Shown: piece after piece, positions 1-5,500 of the stretch
Numbering within the stretch: position 1 is the stretch's first letter
Layout of the letters: every line of letters begins with the position of its first letter
Source: Pseudomonadota bacterium
GTDB lineage: Bacteria; Pseudomonadota; Alphaproteobacteria; Caulobacterales; Aquidulcibacteraceae
Assembly: GCA_023461135.1 (NCBI GenBank)
Contig: JAEWNX010000248.1
Location: 1 to 6,495 of the forward strand
DNA length: 6,495 nucleotides
Direction of reading: 5' to 3'
Position numbers and translations under genes: made by a program
The notes under the pieces: model-generated
Told to the model about the DNA's origin: nothing
Seen by the model: the letters and a program-made list of their open reading frames with translations, nothing else
The model's database searches: none

Positions 1-389
1 GTGTCGGCGCGCGCCATCGCTTGCGCCAGCGTGTTCACGGTGAGGATTCCATAGCCGATGGCTAACCCCTCGCCGGTCGAAAGGTTCATCAGCGCGCGGG
101 CGCTTTCCCCGCACACGTAATCGTAATGGCTGGTCTCACCGCGCACCACGCAGCCCAGCGCGACAAAGCCATCGTAGGCGCTGGTTTTCGCGGCGAGCGC
201 AATCGCCGCCGGAATCTCGAACGCGCCCGGCACGAACACGCAATCCAGCACCGCTTCCGCTTCGGCCGCCGCGGCCTCGGCGCCGCGCTGCATGTGATCG
301 GCGACCTCGCGGTAATACGGCGAGATCACCATCAACACGCGCGCGCCCGGCAGCTTGGGCGCGGGAAACTTCTCGGTTTCGGTTTTCAC
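1..389 (-). CDS. ribH: 6,7-dimethyl-8-ribityllumazine synthase, partial (C-terminus beyond window)
   Basis: Lumazine synthase condenses 5-amino-6-ribitylamino-uracil with 3,4-dihydroxy-2-butanone 4-phosphate to give the riboflavin precursor; it acts in the cytosol, usually as an oligomeric shell. The 129 visible residues contain the family signatures in order: an aromatic pair at Y25-Y26 after a hydrophobic strand (ring-stacking position), PGAFEIP at 54-60, and GCVVRGETSHYDYVC at 79-93 with the catalytic histidine at H88, then GYGILTVNT at 112-120. About 25-30 C-terminal residues are expected past the left edge. The start is GTG at 389-387. It overlaps the TGA of the upstream RibB gene as GTGA, which suggests translational coupling; no strong separate ribosome binding site is visible. 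It is the last gene of the operon in view. Family assignment is very secure; the start is well supported by the overlap. Confidence 0.96.
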   Translation of the reverse strand, partial: MKTETEKFPAPKLPGARVLMVISPYYREVADHMQRGAEAAAAEAEAVLDCVFVPGAFEIPAAIALAAKTSAYDGFVALGCVVRGETSHYDYVCGESARALMNLSTGEGLAIGYGILTVNTLAQAMARAD

Positions 390-1513
390 GGCTTGAACCC
401 GCGCCAGCCGTCGATGGAGAGACCATAGCCTTCGAGCCCCACCACCTTCTGCGGCGCGTTGGCGAGCACCGTCATACGCCCCACGCCCAGCTCGCGCAGT
501 ATTTGCGAGCCGATGCCGACGACCCGCAGTTCGTCTTCGGCCTCGATCTCCGCCGGTGCGCCGCTCAAGCGGCGCGAAATCGCGTCCGGTACGAGATCGC
601 GCAGGAGCACGAGGATGCCCGCCCCTTCCGCTTCGATCTCGGCGAGGGCTTTGTCGATCAGCCCAGCGCGCGCGCCGTAACCGCCCATGACGTCGGCGGC
701 GAAGTCGATGCGATGGACCCGCACGAGGGTGGACTTGTCGGCCATAATCTCGCCCTTCACCAGCGCGGTGTGCTCAACGCCATCGAGCTTGTTGCGGAAG
801 ACGACCAGGCGAAAACCCTTGCCGCCGCGCACTTCGAACGGCGCGTCCGCGATCTTCTCCACCAGCCGTTCCTGCACGCGCCGGTACGCGATCAGTTCAT
901 CGATCGCGCCAATCTTCAGATTGTGAAACTGCGCGAACGCCACGAGCTCCGGCAAGCGCGCCATCGTCCCATCGTCGTTCATGATCTCGCAGATCACGGC
1001 GGAGGGGTTGAGGCCCGCTGCGCGGGCGATGTCCACGCTGGCTTCCGTATGCCCGGCGCGCACCAGAGTGCCGCCTTCGCGCGCCGTGAGCGGAAAGACA
1101 TGGCCCGGAGAGACGATGTCGCGGCGATCCTTGGTCGGATCGATCGCTGTCGCGATAGTCAAGGCGCGATCATGCGCCGAGATGCCCGTCGAGACGCCTT
1201 CGCGCGCCTCGATTGAAACGGTGAACGCCGTGCCCATGCGCGTTTGGTTGCGTGGCGTCATCGGATCGAGGCCGAGATTTTCCGCGCGCTCGGGCGTCAG
1301 CGCCAGGCAAATGAGACCCCGGCCGTGCTTGGCCATGAAGTTCACTTGCGCGGGCGTGGCGAATTGCGCGGGGATGACAAGATCGCCTTCGTTCTCGCGG
1401 TCCTCTTCATCGATGAGGATGAACATGCGCCCTTCGCGCGCCTCCTCGATGATTTCGGGGATCGGCGAGATCGCGCGCTTGAACTCGGAAATCGGGGACG
1501 GCTTGGCCGCCAT
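386..1513 (-). CDS. ribB: 3,4-dihydroxy-2-butanone-4-phosphate synthase with a degenerate GTP cyclohydrolase II-like C-terminal domain (RibB-X type)
   Basis: The N-terminal domain (about residues 12-212) converts ribulose 5-phosphate to 3,4-dihydroxy-2-butanone 4-phosphate and formate. It has the acidic metal and substrate loop DEEDRENEGD at 35-44, HGRGLICLAL at 63-72, TGISAHDR at 109-116, PGHVFPL at 136-142, RAGHTEASVD at 152-161 and NDDGTMAR at 179-186, all as in working RibB. The C-terminal part (about 214-375) can be aligned with GTP cyclohydrolase II (RVH at 265-267, GIGSQILRELGV and the strand after it). It has none of the zinc cysteines: the segment around 265-282, where the enzyme has its cysteines and RCDC motif, has none. 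The EGR and GIGL segment is also replaced (DLVPDAISRRL at 306-316). It is therefore unlikely to open GTP. Annotation as bifunctional ribBA would be misleading. Its ATG overlaps the ribE stop (TAATG), and its TGA overlaps the ribH start. Confidence 0.93.
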   Translation of the reverse strand: MAAKPSPISEFKRAISPIPEIIEEAREGRMFILIDEEDRENEGDLVIPAQFATPAQVNFMAKHGRGLICLALTPERAENLGLDPMTPRNQTRMGTAFTVSIEAREGVSTGISAHDRALTIATAIDPTKDRRDIVSPGHVFPLTAREGGTLVRAGHTEASVDIARAAGLNPSAVICEIMNDDGTMARLPELVAFAQFHNLKIGAIDELIAYRRVQERLVEKIADAPFEVRGGKGFRLVVFRNKLDGVEHTALVKGEIMADKSTLVRVHRIDFAADVMGGYGARAGLIDKALAEIEAEGAGILVLLRDLVPDAISRRLSGAPAEIEAEDELRVVGIGSQILRELGVGRMTVLANAPQKVVGLEGYGLSIDGWRGFKP

Positions 1514-2121
1514 TATGTGCTCCTCGCCTCGATGAGCCGCGCCGCATAGCGCGCCATCATATCGGCTTCGAGGTTCACCTTATCGCCGGGCTTCAGGTTC
1601 GACAAAGTCGTAACCGCCCAGGTGTGCGGAATGATAAGAACGCCAAAGCCTTCCGCGTCCACTTCGTTCACGGTCAACGACACGCCGGCCACCGCAATCG
1701 AGCCTCTTGGCGCGATCAGGTGCTCGATGGATTGCGGCGGCCTGATCCTGAGCCGCCAGCCCCCGCCGTCCTGATTGACCGATAGCACTTCGCCCAATCC
1801 GTCGACGTGGCCCTGCACCATGTGTCCGCCCAGTTCGTCGCCGACGCGAAGCGAACGTTCGAGATTCACCCGATTTCCCTCACGCAGCGCGCCCATCGTC
1901 GTCAGCTTCAGCGTCTCTGGCGCTGCTTCAACGACGTGGCGCATTCCACCCGACGCTACTTCTTTCTCGACAACGGTGAGACAGCAGCCGTCGTGTGCGA
2001 TGCTGGCGCCGACCTCCACATCCGCGGCGTCGTACGGACTCGCAATGGTCAGCCGTGCGAGTCCCGGCAGGCGTTCAACCGCCTTCACTTCGCCCAACGC
2101 CGTGACAATGCCCGTGAACAT
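1513..2121 (-). CDS. ribE: riboflavin synthase, alpha chain
   Basis: This enzyme dismutates two molecules of 6,7-dimethyl-8-ribityllumazine to riboflavin plus 5-amino-6-ribitylamino-uracil, which RibH reuses. The 202-residue length is normal for the family. Two lumazine-binding repeats are clear. The first has the N-terminal MFTGIV, a CCLTV segment at 46-50 and VNLERSL at 85-91. The second has GGHMVQGHVDG at 98-108, GVSLTVN at 146-152, IPHTW at 164-168 and VNLEADMMARY near the end. The ATG at 2121 is preceded by an AAGAGAG ribosome binding site that overlaps the stop codon of the upstream reductase gene, 11 bp away. The TAA shares one base with the ATG of the next gene, so the two are probably translated in a coupled way. 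The symbol is ribE in most bacteria and ribC in E. coli. No anomalies are visible. Confidence 0.97.
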   Translation of the reverse strand: MFTGIVTALGEVKAVERLPGLARLTIASPYDAADVEVGASIAHDGCCLTVVEKEVASGGMRHVVEAAPETLKLTTMGALREGNRVNLERSLRVGDELGGHMVQGHVDGLGEVLSVNQDGGGWRLRIRPPQSIEHLIAPRGSIAVAGVSLTVNEVDAEGFGVLIIPHTWAVTTLSNLKPGDKVNLEADMMARYAARLIEARST

Positions 2122-2132
2122 TCAGAGCTCTC

Positions 2133-2795
2133 TTACGAGACCCGCTCGTAGCTTTCCCACATGTCGGGGCCAAGCTCACGTAGCGCAACCCGCCTGTACC
2201 TGGGCGCATTGGCAAGCCCCGCGATCGCCAGCGCCGCGACGGCGGACTTGCCCTCCGCGCCCAACACGAGAGGCGCGCGAAACCATTCGATCCGAGTCAC
2301 TGCATCGGCGGCAATTAGGGAAGCCGCCAACTTGCCGCCGCCCTCCGCCAGAATCGAACCGAAGTTCAACTCATCCAGGCGTGCGAGCACGGCGGCAATG
2401 TCGACGCCAGCCTCGGCGGCGGGCACGGTCTCGACCCGCGCGCCCGCGCCCTCGAGGATCGCCTGCCGCGCGGGGTTCGCGTTTTCAACGCCAAACACGA
2501 TCAGCGGCGATTGATCCAGACCGTCGAAGAGCTTGCCCTCGCAGGGGATATCGAACCGCGACGTCAGGACGATCCGCGCGGGCTGCAGCGCTTCTGGGTC
2601 CGCGCGCACAAGCAGCGAGGGATCATCGCGCCGCGCGGTCTCCGCGCCGATCATCACGGCGTCGTGTGCGCCGCGCAGCGTCTGCACTTCGGCGCGCGCC
2701 GCTTCGCCGGTGATCCAGCGGCTCTCCCCCGATGCGGTCGCGATACGCCCATCGAGCGAAGTGGCCAGTTTAAGCGTGATGCGTGGATAAGGCAT
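2133..2795 (-). CDS. ribD: stand-alone 5-amino-6-(5-phosphoribosylamino)uracil reductase (RibD reductase domain only)
   Basis: The protein matches the C-terminal half of bifunctional RibD, the NADPH-dependent reductase that makes 5-amino-6-ribitylamino-uracil 5'-phosphate. Visible signatures are the LKLATSLDGRIA strand and loop at 8-19, SGESRWIT at 22-29, an MIGAETARRDDP stretch at 48-59, and the glycine-rich EGGG at 151-154. At 220 residues it is only the reductase. The cytidine-deaminase-like domain with HxE and PCxxC that normally precedes it is absent, and only 35 bp separate this gene from nrdR, so it is not encoded upstream. I chose the ATG at 2795 over an in-frame GTG at 2813 because an AGGG ribosome binding site lies nine bases ahead of the ATG and the family fold begins right after it. 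It sits in the operon between nrdR and ribE. Function as the pathway reductase is inferred from family and context. Confidence 0.9.
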   Translation of the reverse strand: MPYPRITLKLATSLDGRIATASGESRWITGEAARAEVQTLRGAHDAVMIGAETARRDDPSLLVRADPEALQPARIVLTSRFDIPCEGKLFDGLDQSPLIVFGVENANPARQAILEGAGARVETVPAAEAGVDIAAVLARLDELNFGSILAEGGGKLAASLIAADAVTRIEWFRAPLVLGAEGKSAVAALAIAGLANAPRYRRVALRELGPDMWESYERVS

Positions 2796-2817
2796 GGCGT
2801 GCGACCCTAGCACGCCA
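2795..2817 (-). promoter_or_regulatory. ribosome-binding-site hairpin at the ribD start
   Basis: On the mRNA (minus) strand an 8-bp perfect stem encloses the 7-nt loop UAGGGUC. The arms are TGGCGTGC and GCACGCCA. The loop carries the Shine-Dalgarno bases AGGG, and the last paired base is the A of the ATG. There is no U-run after it, so it does not look like an intrinsic terminator. It could control how ribosomes enter the reductase gene. The inverted repeat is directly visible; any role is inference. Confidence 0.55.
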
Positions 2818-2830
2818 AACCGTTGACGCG

Positions 2831-3301
2831 TCAGCTCTTCGCCGGCCGCTTCGTCTTGCCGGCTTCTTCGATGAAGTCGCCGAAGTCGGACGTGTCGCGG
2901 AAGTCGCGATAGACTGAGGCGTAGCGGACGTAGGCCACCGGATCGAGGTGGGCGAGCGCCTCCATCACCATCTCGCCAATCGACTCCGACGGCACTTCGC
3001 TTTCGCCCTGGCTTTCGAGCCGCCGTACGATGCCGGAGATCATTTGCTCGATCTGGTCCGGTTCGATCGGGCGCTTGCGGAGCGCGATCGTGACCGACCG
3101 CGCAAGCTTATCGCGGTCAAACGGCACGCGGCGGCCGGAGCGCTTGATGACGGTGAGATCGCGCAACTGCACGCGTTCGAACGTGGTGAAGCGCGAGCCG
3201 CATTTGTCGCACTGGCGGCGGCGCCGGATCGCCGCCCCATCTTCCGTCGGGCGGCTGTCCTTCACTTGGGTGTCTTCGTTCTGACAAAACGGACAACGCA
3301 T
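2831..3301 (-). CDS. nrdR: transcriptional repressor NrdR
   Basis: NrdR represses ribonucleotide reductase genes in response to ATP/dATP levels. The 156-residue protein has the usual layout. An N-terminal zinc ribbon has its four cysteines at C3, C6, C31 and C34, with the basic RRRRQC run at 26-31 between the pairs. An ATP-cone domain follows from about residue 49, beginning [16 protein letters not shown] at 51-66. The C-terminal tail is basic. The ATG at 3301 follows a GGGAG ribosome binding site nine bases upstream, which lies in the loop of a hairpin described separately. It lies 38 bp after glyA and 35 bp before ribD, an association common in alphaproteobacteria. I saw no NrdR-box-like tandem sites in this window, so its targets are elsewhere. 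Confidence 0.97.
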   Translation of the reverse strand: MRCPFCQNEDTQVKDSRPTEDGAAIRRRRQCDKCGSRFTTFERVQLRDLTVIKRSGRRVPFDRDKLARSVTIALRKRPIEPDQIEQMISGIVRRLESQGESEVPSESIGEMVMEALAHLDPVAYVRYASVYRDFRDTSDFGDFIEEAGKTKRPAKS

Positions 3302-3324
3302 TCGGCGCTACTCCCGCGCCGAAT
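3300..3324 (-). promoter_or_regulatory. ribosome-binding-site hairpin at the nrdR start
   Basis: On the mRNA strand a 9-bp perfect stem encloses the 7-nt loop GGGAGUA. The arms are ATTCGGCGC and GCGCCGAAT. The loop contains the GGGAG Shine-Dalgarno, and the 3' arm includes the A and U of the nrdR start codon. It fills most of the 38-bp gap after glyA and has no following U-tract. The layout matches the hairpin at the next gene start. Role inferred only. Confidence 0.55.
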
Positions 3325-3339
3325 CACCGGCGCGCCTGT

Positions 3340-4641
3340 TCAAGAATAGATGGGAAACCGGCCGGTAAGTTGCTCCACTTTCGCGGCCACTGCAGCTTCG
3401 GTCGCGGAATTGTCCCCGCTGGACCTTTGCAGCCCGTCCAGGACCTCGCAAATCAAGTCGGCGACCTGCCGGAATTCGGCGGGGCCGAACCCGCGCGTCG
3501 TGCAGGCGGGAGAGCCCAGCCGCACGCCGGATGTCACCATCGGCTTTTCGGTATCGAACGGTATGCCGTTCTTGTTGCAGGTGATCATCGCCCGCTCGAG
3601 GCTTTGCTCGGCGGCTTTGCCGGTGGCGCGCTTGGGACGCACGTCCACCAGCATGAGGTGGCTGTCCGTGCCGCCCGAAACGACGGCAAGGCCGTTCTCG
3701 ATCAACCGGTCCGCAAGCGCGCGCGCGTTTTCGAGCGTGCGCTTGGCGTAGAGCTTGAATTCCGGCTGCAAGGCCTCGCCGAAGCTCACCGCCTTGGCTG
3801 CGATCACGTGCATCAGCGGGCCGCCTTGCAGGCCGGGGAAAACCGCCGAGTTAATGCGCTTTCCGATCTCTTCGTCGTTCGACAGGATCATGCCCCCGCG
3901 CGGACCGCGCAGTGTCTTGTGCGTCGTCGTCGTCACGACGTGCGCGTGCGGCAGCGGGGATGGATAGACGCCGCCGGCGATCAGCCCGGCATAGTGCGCC
4001 ATGTCCACCATCAGAACGGCGCCGATTTCATCGGCAATCTCGCGGAAACGCTTGAAATCGATCTGCCGTGAATAAGCGGAGGCCCCTGCAAGGATCAGCT
4101 TCGGCCGTTCGCGGCGCGCAATCTCGGCGACCTGATCCATGTCGATCAGGTGATCGTCCTCGCGCACGCCGTAGGCCACGGGATGAAACCACTTGCCCGA
4201 AATGTTGACCGGCGAGCCGTGCGTCAGGTGCCCGCCGCAGGCGAGGTCCATGCCCAGGAATTTATCGCCGGGCTGCAGGAGCGCGAAGAACACCGCCTGG
4301 TTCGCGTTGGCGCCGGAATGCGGCTGCACGTTCGCGAATTTGCAATCGAACAACCGCTTGGCGCGGTCGATCGCGAGACGCTCCACTTCGTCCACGAACT
4401 CGCAGCCGCCATAATAGCGGCGGCCGGGATATCCCTCGGCGTACTTGTTGGTGAGCACCGAGCCCTGCGCTTCCAACACCGCGCGTGACACGATGTTCTC
4501 CGAAGCGATCAGCTCGATCTGGCGCTGCTGACGCTTCAGCTCCGCGTGGATGGCGGACTGTATATCGGGATCGGCCCGGCCGAGCGAGGCTTCGAAGAAG
4601 CGGTCGCGCACGCCAGCGGAGGTCGCGCCTGGCTGAGTCAT
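3340..4641 (-). CDS. glyA: serine hydroxymethyltransferase
   Basis: This PLP enzyme interconverts serine and tetrahydrofolate with glycine and 5,10-methylene-tetrahydrofolate, the main source of one-carbon units. The 433-residue product has a normal length and complete signatures: [10 protein letters not shown] at 43-52, [15 protein letters not shown] at 65-79, [11 protein letters not shown] at 106-116, [11 protein letters not shown] at 136-146, [13 protein letters not shown] at 212-224, and the PLP-binding motif [14 protein letters not shown] with the Schiff-base lysine at K242. The ATG at 4641 has a GAGG ribosome binding site five bases upstream. It is the first gene of the operon that continues into nrdR and the rib genes. 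Glycine made here could also feed the HemA reaction encoded across the divergent region, but that link is only suggestive. Nothing unusual was seen in the coding sequence. Confidence 0.98.
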   Translation of the reverse strand: MTQPGATSAGVRDRFFEASLGRADPDIQSAIHAELKRQQRQIELIASENIVSRAVLEAQGSVLTNKYAEGYPGRRYYGGCEFVDEVERLAIDRAKRLFDCKFANVQPHSGANANQAVFFALLQPGDKFLGMDLACGGHLTHGSPVNISGKWFHPVAYGVREDDHLIDMDQVAEIARRERPKLILAGASAYSRQIDFKRFREIADEIGAVLMVDMAHYAGLIAGGVYPSPLPHAHVVTTTTHKTLRGPRGGMILSNDEEIGKRINSAVFPGLQGGPLMHVIAAKAVSFGEALQPEFKLYAKRTLENARALADRLIENGLAVVSGGTDSHLMLVDVRPKRATGKAAEQSLERAMITCNKNGIPFDTEKPMVTSGVRLGSPACTTRGFGPAEFRQVADLICEVLDGLQRSSGDNSATEAAVAAKVEQLTGRFPIYS

Positions 4642-4680
4642 TCTGGCCTCGGTTCAACGTCAGGTGTTGGAATCGACGGC

Positions 4681-4709
4681 AATATAGTTCGCGCGGCAAG
4701 TGTAAGCAA
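4681..4709 (-). promoter_or_regulatory. candidate sigma-70-type promoter for the glyA-nrdR-rib operon
   Basis: On the minus strand a -35-like TTGCTT (4709-4704) is followed after exactly 17 bases by a -10-like TATATT (4686-4681). The -10 matches the consensus in five of six positions, the -35 only in three. Transcription would begin near 4674 and give a leader of about 33 nt, too short for an FMN or glycine riboswitch. Placement upstream of the first gene supports it. Confidence 0.5.
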
Positions 4710-4740
4710 AGCTACCTGTTCGCCACGTACTCCAGCCGCG

Positions 4741-4856
4741 ACAACTGTAAATTTAAAGCTGAACCGGCCGTATGCCGTGAGTAATACTTGCGGTCTATAG
4801 ATGCTTTCGCCTATATGCGGCGTAAGCTTATTGTATTCACTTAGAAAAACGCCGTG
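4741..4856. promoter_or_regulatory. AT-rich divergent control region with candidate MucR-type operator
   Basis: This non-coding stretch between glyA and the MucR-like gene is AT-rich: I count 48 G or C in 4741-4853 (about 42%), against clearly GC-rich genes on both sides. It includes TAAATTTA at 4748-4755, flanked symmetrically by CT and AG to form an imperfect 14-bp palindrome, and several TpA steps. MucR/Ros proteins are known to bind AT-rich DNA and to repress their own genes, so autoregulation is a reasonable inference. No experimental-type motif can be confirmed by eye. Confidence 0.4.
4788..4817 (+). promoter_or_regulatory. weak candidate promoter for the MucR-like gene
   Basis: A TTGCGG at 4788-4793 is followed 18 bases later by TATATG at 4812-4817; shifting the -10 to CTATAT gives a spacer of 17. 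Matches to consensus are modest. It would give a leader of roughly 30 nt before the ATG at 4857. Other AT-rich hexamers nearby could serve as well. Confidence 0.28.
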
Positions 4857-5282
4857 ATGCAGGATGATGACGACGGGCAGGCCCATGGCGACGCCATGCG
4901 CATGACGACGGACATCGTAGCGTCGTTCGTCGCCAACAACACGGTCTCCTCGGACGAGCTTTCCGAACTCATTCGCTCCGTCCATCGCGCTCTTCTGAGC
5001 TTGAAGGAAGGCGCGAACGCCCGCCCCGCGGAGCGTCCCAAACCCGCGGTGCCGGTCAACCGCTCGGTCCACGAGGACTTCATCGTCTGCCTCGAGGACG
5101 GGAAAAAGCTGAAGATGCTGAAGCGCTATCTGCGCTCCAGCTACAACATGTCGCCGGACGAGTATCGAAAGCGCTGGGGCTTGCCGGCGGACTATCCGAT
5201 GGTCGCGCCAGCTTACGCTGCGCGGCGTTCCGAATTCGCAAAGAAGATCGGGCTAGGCAAAGGCGTTCGGCGCAAGGATTAG
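4857..5282 (+). CDS. MucR/Ros-family transcriptional regulator with a degenerate zinc-finger site
   Basis: MucR/Ros proteins are small alphaproteobacterial DNA-binding regulators of surface polysaccharide, motility, cell cycle or virulence genes. The 141-residue product has the family layout. An N-terminal oligomerisation helix region includes TTDIVASFVANN at 17-28 and ELSELIRSVHRAL at 34-46. A Pro/Ala-rich linker runs from about 53 to 67. The C-terminal DNA-binding domain runs from about 70 to 141, with SPDEYRKRWGLPADYPMVAP at 99-118 and a basic tail. In the prokaryotic zinc finger, C78 is kept but the second cysteine position is D81. The two histidine positions of relatives are Y91 and S95, so the usual zinc ligands are largely missing. 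The ATG at 4857 directly follows a possible GTG at 4854; ribosome binding is weak (AGAAAAA), and ATGs at 4896 and 4902 remain possible. It is divergent from glyA and convergent with the small gene downstream. Family is secure; targets are unknown. Confidence 0.92.
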   Translation: MQDDDDGQAHGDAMRMTTDIVASFVANNTVSSDELSELIRSVHRALLSLKEGANARPAERPKPAVPVNRSVHEDFIVCLEDGKKLKMLKRYLRSSYNMSPDEYRKRWGLPADYPMVAPAYAARRSEFAKKIGLGKGVRRKD

Positions 5283-5500
5283 GCGATCGTGCCGGGCCGC
5301 TTCGGCGCCGGCTTCTCGTCCGCCAGCGCCCGTTCCAGTTTCTTCAACGCCAGCGCCCGGACGTCCGCCAACGCCGCACTCGCCGGCGCCTGCACGACGA
5401 CCTCGACGCCTGTCGCAACATCCACGGCGGCGATCCGCTGGACATCGCCCACGCGAGTGATTTCGAAGATGACATCGCGGTCTTGCCCGCCTGGACTCAC
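5279..5500 (-). CDS. small conserved alphaproteobacterial protein (DUF6898-like), coupled to hemA
   Basis: This 73-residue protein has a core of [19 protein letters not shown], then a [10 protein letters not shown] strand and an [15 protein letters not shown] helix. This resembles a family of about 60 residues found in alphaproteobacteria that I recall as DUF6898; the family number is from memory. No function is known to me. It has no signal peptide, membrane segment or metal motif. The tail is rich in Lys, Pro and Ala. I chose the GTG at 5500-5498 because it overlaps the hemA stop as GTGA, the same junction as between ribB and ribH. An upstream in-frame ATG at 5530 would overlap hemA by 34 bases and add only Arg-rich residues unlike the family. 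The TAA at 5281-5279 overlaps the stop of the convergent MucR-like gene. Co-transcription with hemA is likely. Confidence 0.75.
   Translation of the reverse strand: MSPGGQDRDVIFEITRVGDVQRIAAVDVATGVEVVVQAPASAALADVRALALKKLERALADEKPAPKRPGTIA
5291..5312. terminator. terminator-like GC hairpin at the convergent gene ends
   Basis: Eight bases after the MucR-like stop, GCCGG plus GCCG pair with CGGC and CCGGC around a CTT loop, giving nine base pairs with one bulged G. On the plus strand it is followed by TTCTCGTC, a poor U-tract. It lies inside the last codons of the opposing small gene. It could slow polymerase in either direction, but it may be only a by-product of GC-rich coding sequence. Confidence 0.3.

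Noticed and set aside
136..426. Minus-strand open frame of 96 codons overlapping ribH
   Set aside because: It is in another frame of the same strand as ribH; the ribH frame carries all lumazine synthase motifs, and this one is an Arg/Gly/Ala-rich shadow.
503..1216. Plus-strand open frame of 237 codons
   Set aside because: Antisense to ribB, whose protein matches its family along the whole N-terminal domain; the opposite frame has no recognisable domain.
2124..2140. Small palindrome AGAGCTCT and a TCTC/GAGA stem at the ribE start, as a third copy of the start hairpin
   Set aside because: The stem is only four base pairs with a 4-nt loop and does not place the ribosome binding site in a 7-nt loop, so it does not match the nrdR and ribD pattern.
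1775..2713. Long plus-strand open frame of 312 codons
   Set aside because: It lies antisense to ribE and the ribD reductase. Its translation is Arg/Ser/Pro-rich low-complexity text with no family motif, typical of a GC-rich shadow frame.
2133..2813. GTG at 2813 as the start of the reductase gene
   Set aside because: It would lie at the 5' side of the start hairpin, has no ribosome binding site, and adds six residues not typical of the fold; the ATG at 2795 has AGGG at good spacing.
3300..3324. The glyA-nrdR hairpin as an intrinsic terminator
   Set aside because: There is no U-tract after the stem, which ends inside the nrdR start codon. A structure controlling translation fits better.
3370..4071. 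Plus-strand open frame of 233 codons
   Set aside because: Antisense to glyA; no motif and no plausible ribosome binding site context.
4642..4680. FMN or other riboswitch in front of the operon
   Set aside because: The predicted leader is only about 33 nt and shows no conserved stem set; the internal gaps of 38, 35 and 11 bp are also too short.
4819..4853. Inverted repeat GGCGT with ACGCC flanking the AT-rich block before the MucR-like gene
   Set aside because: Arms of only five bases separated by 25 are expected by chance in this sequence.
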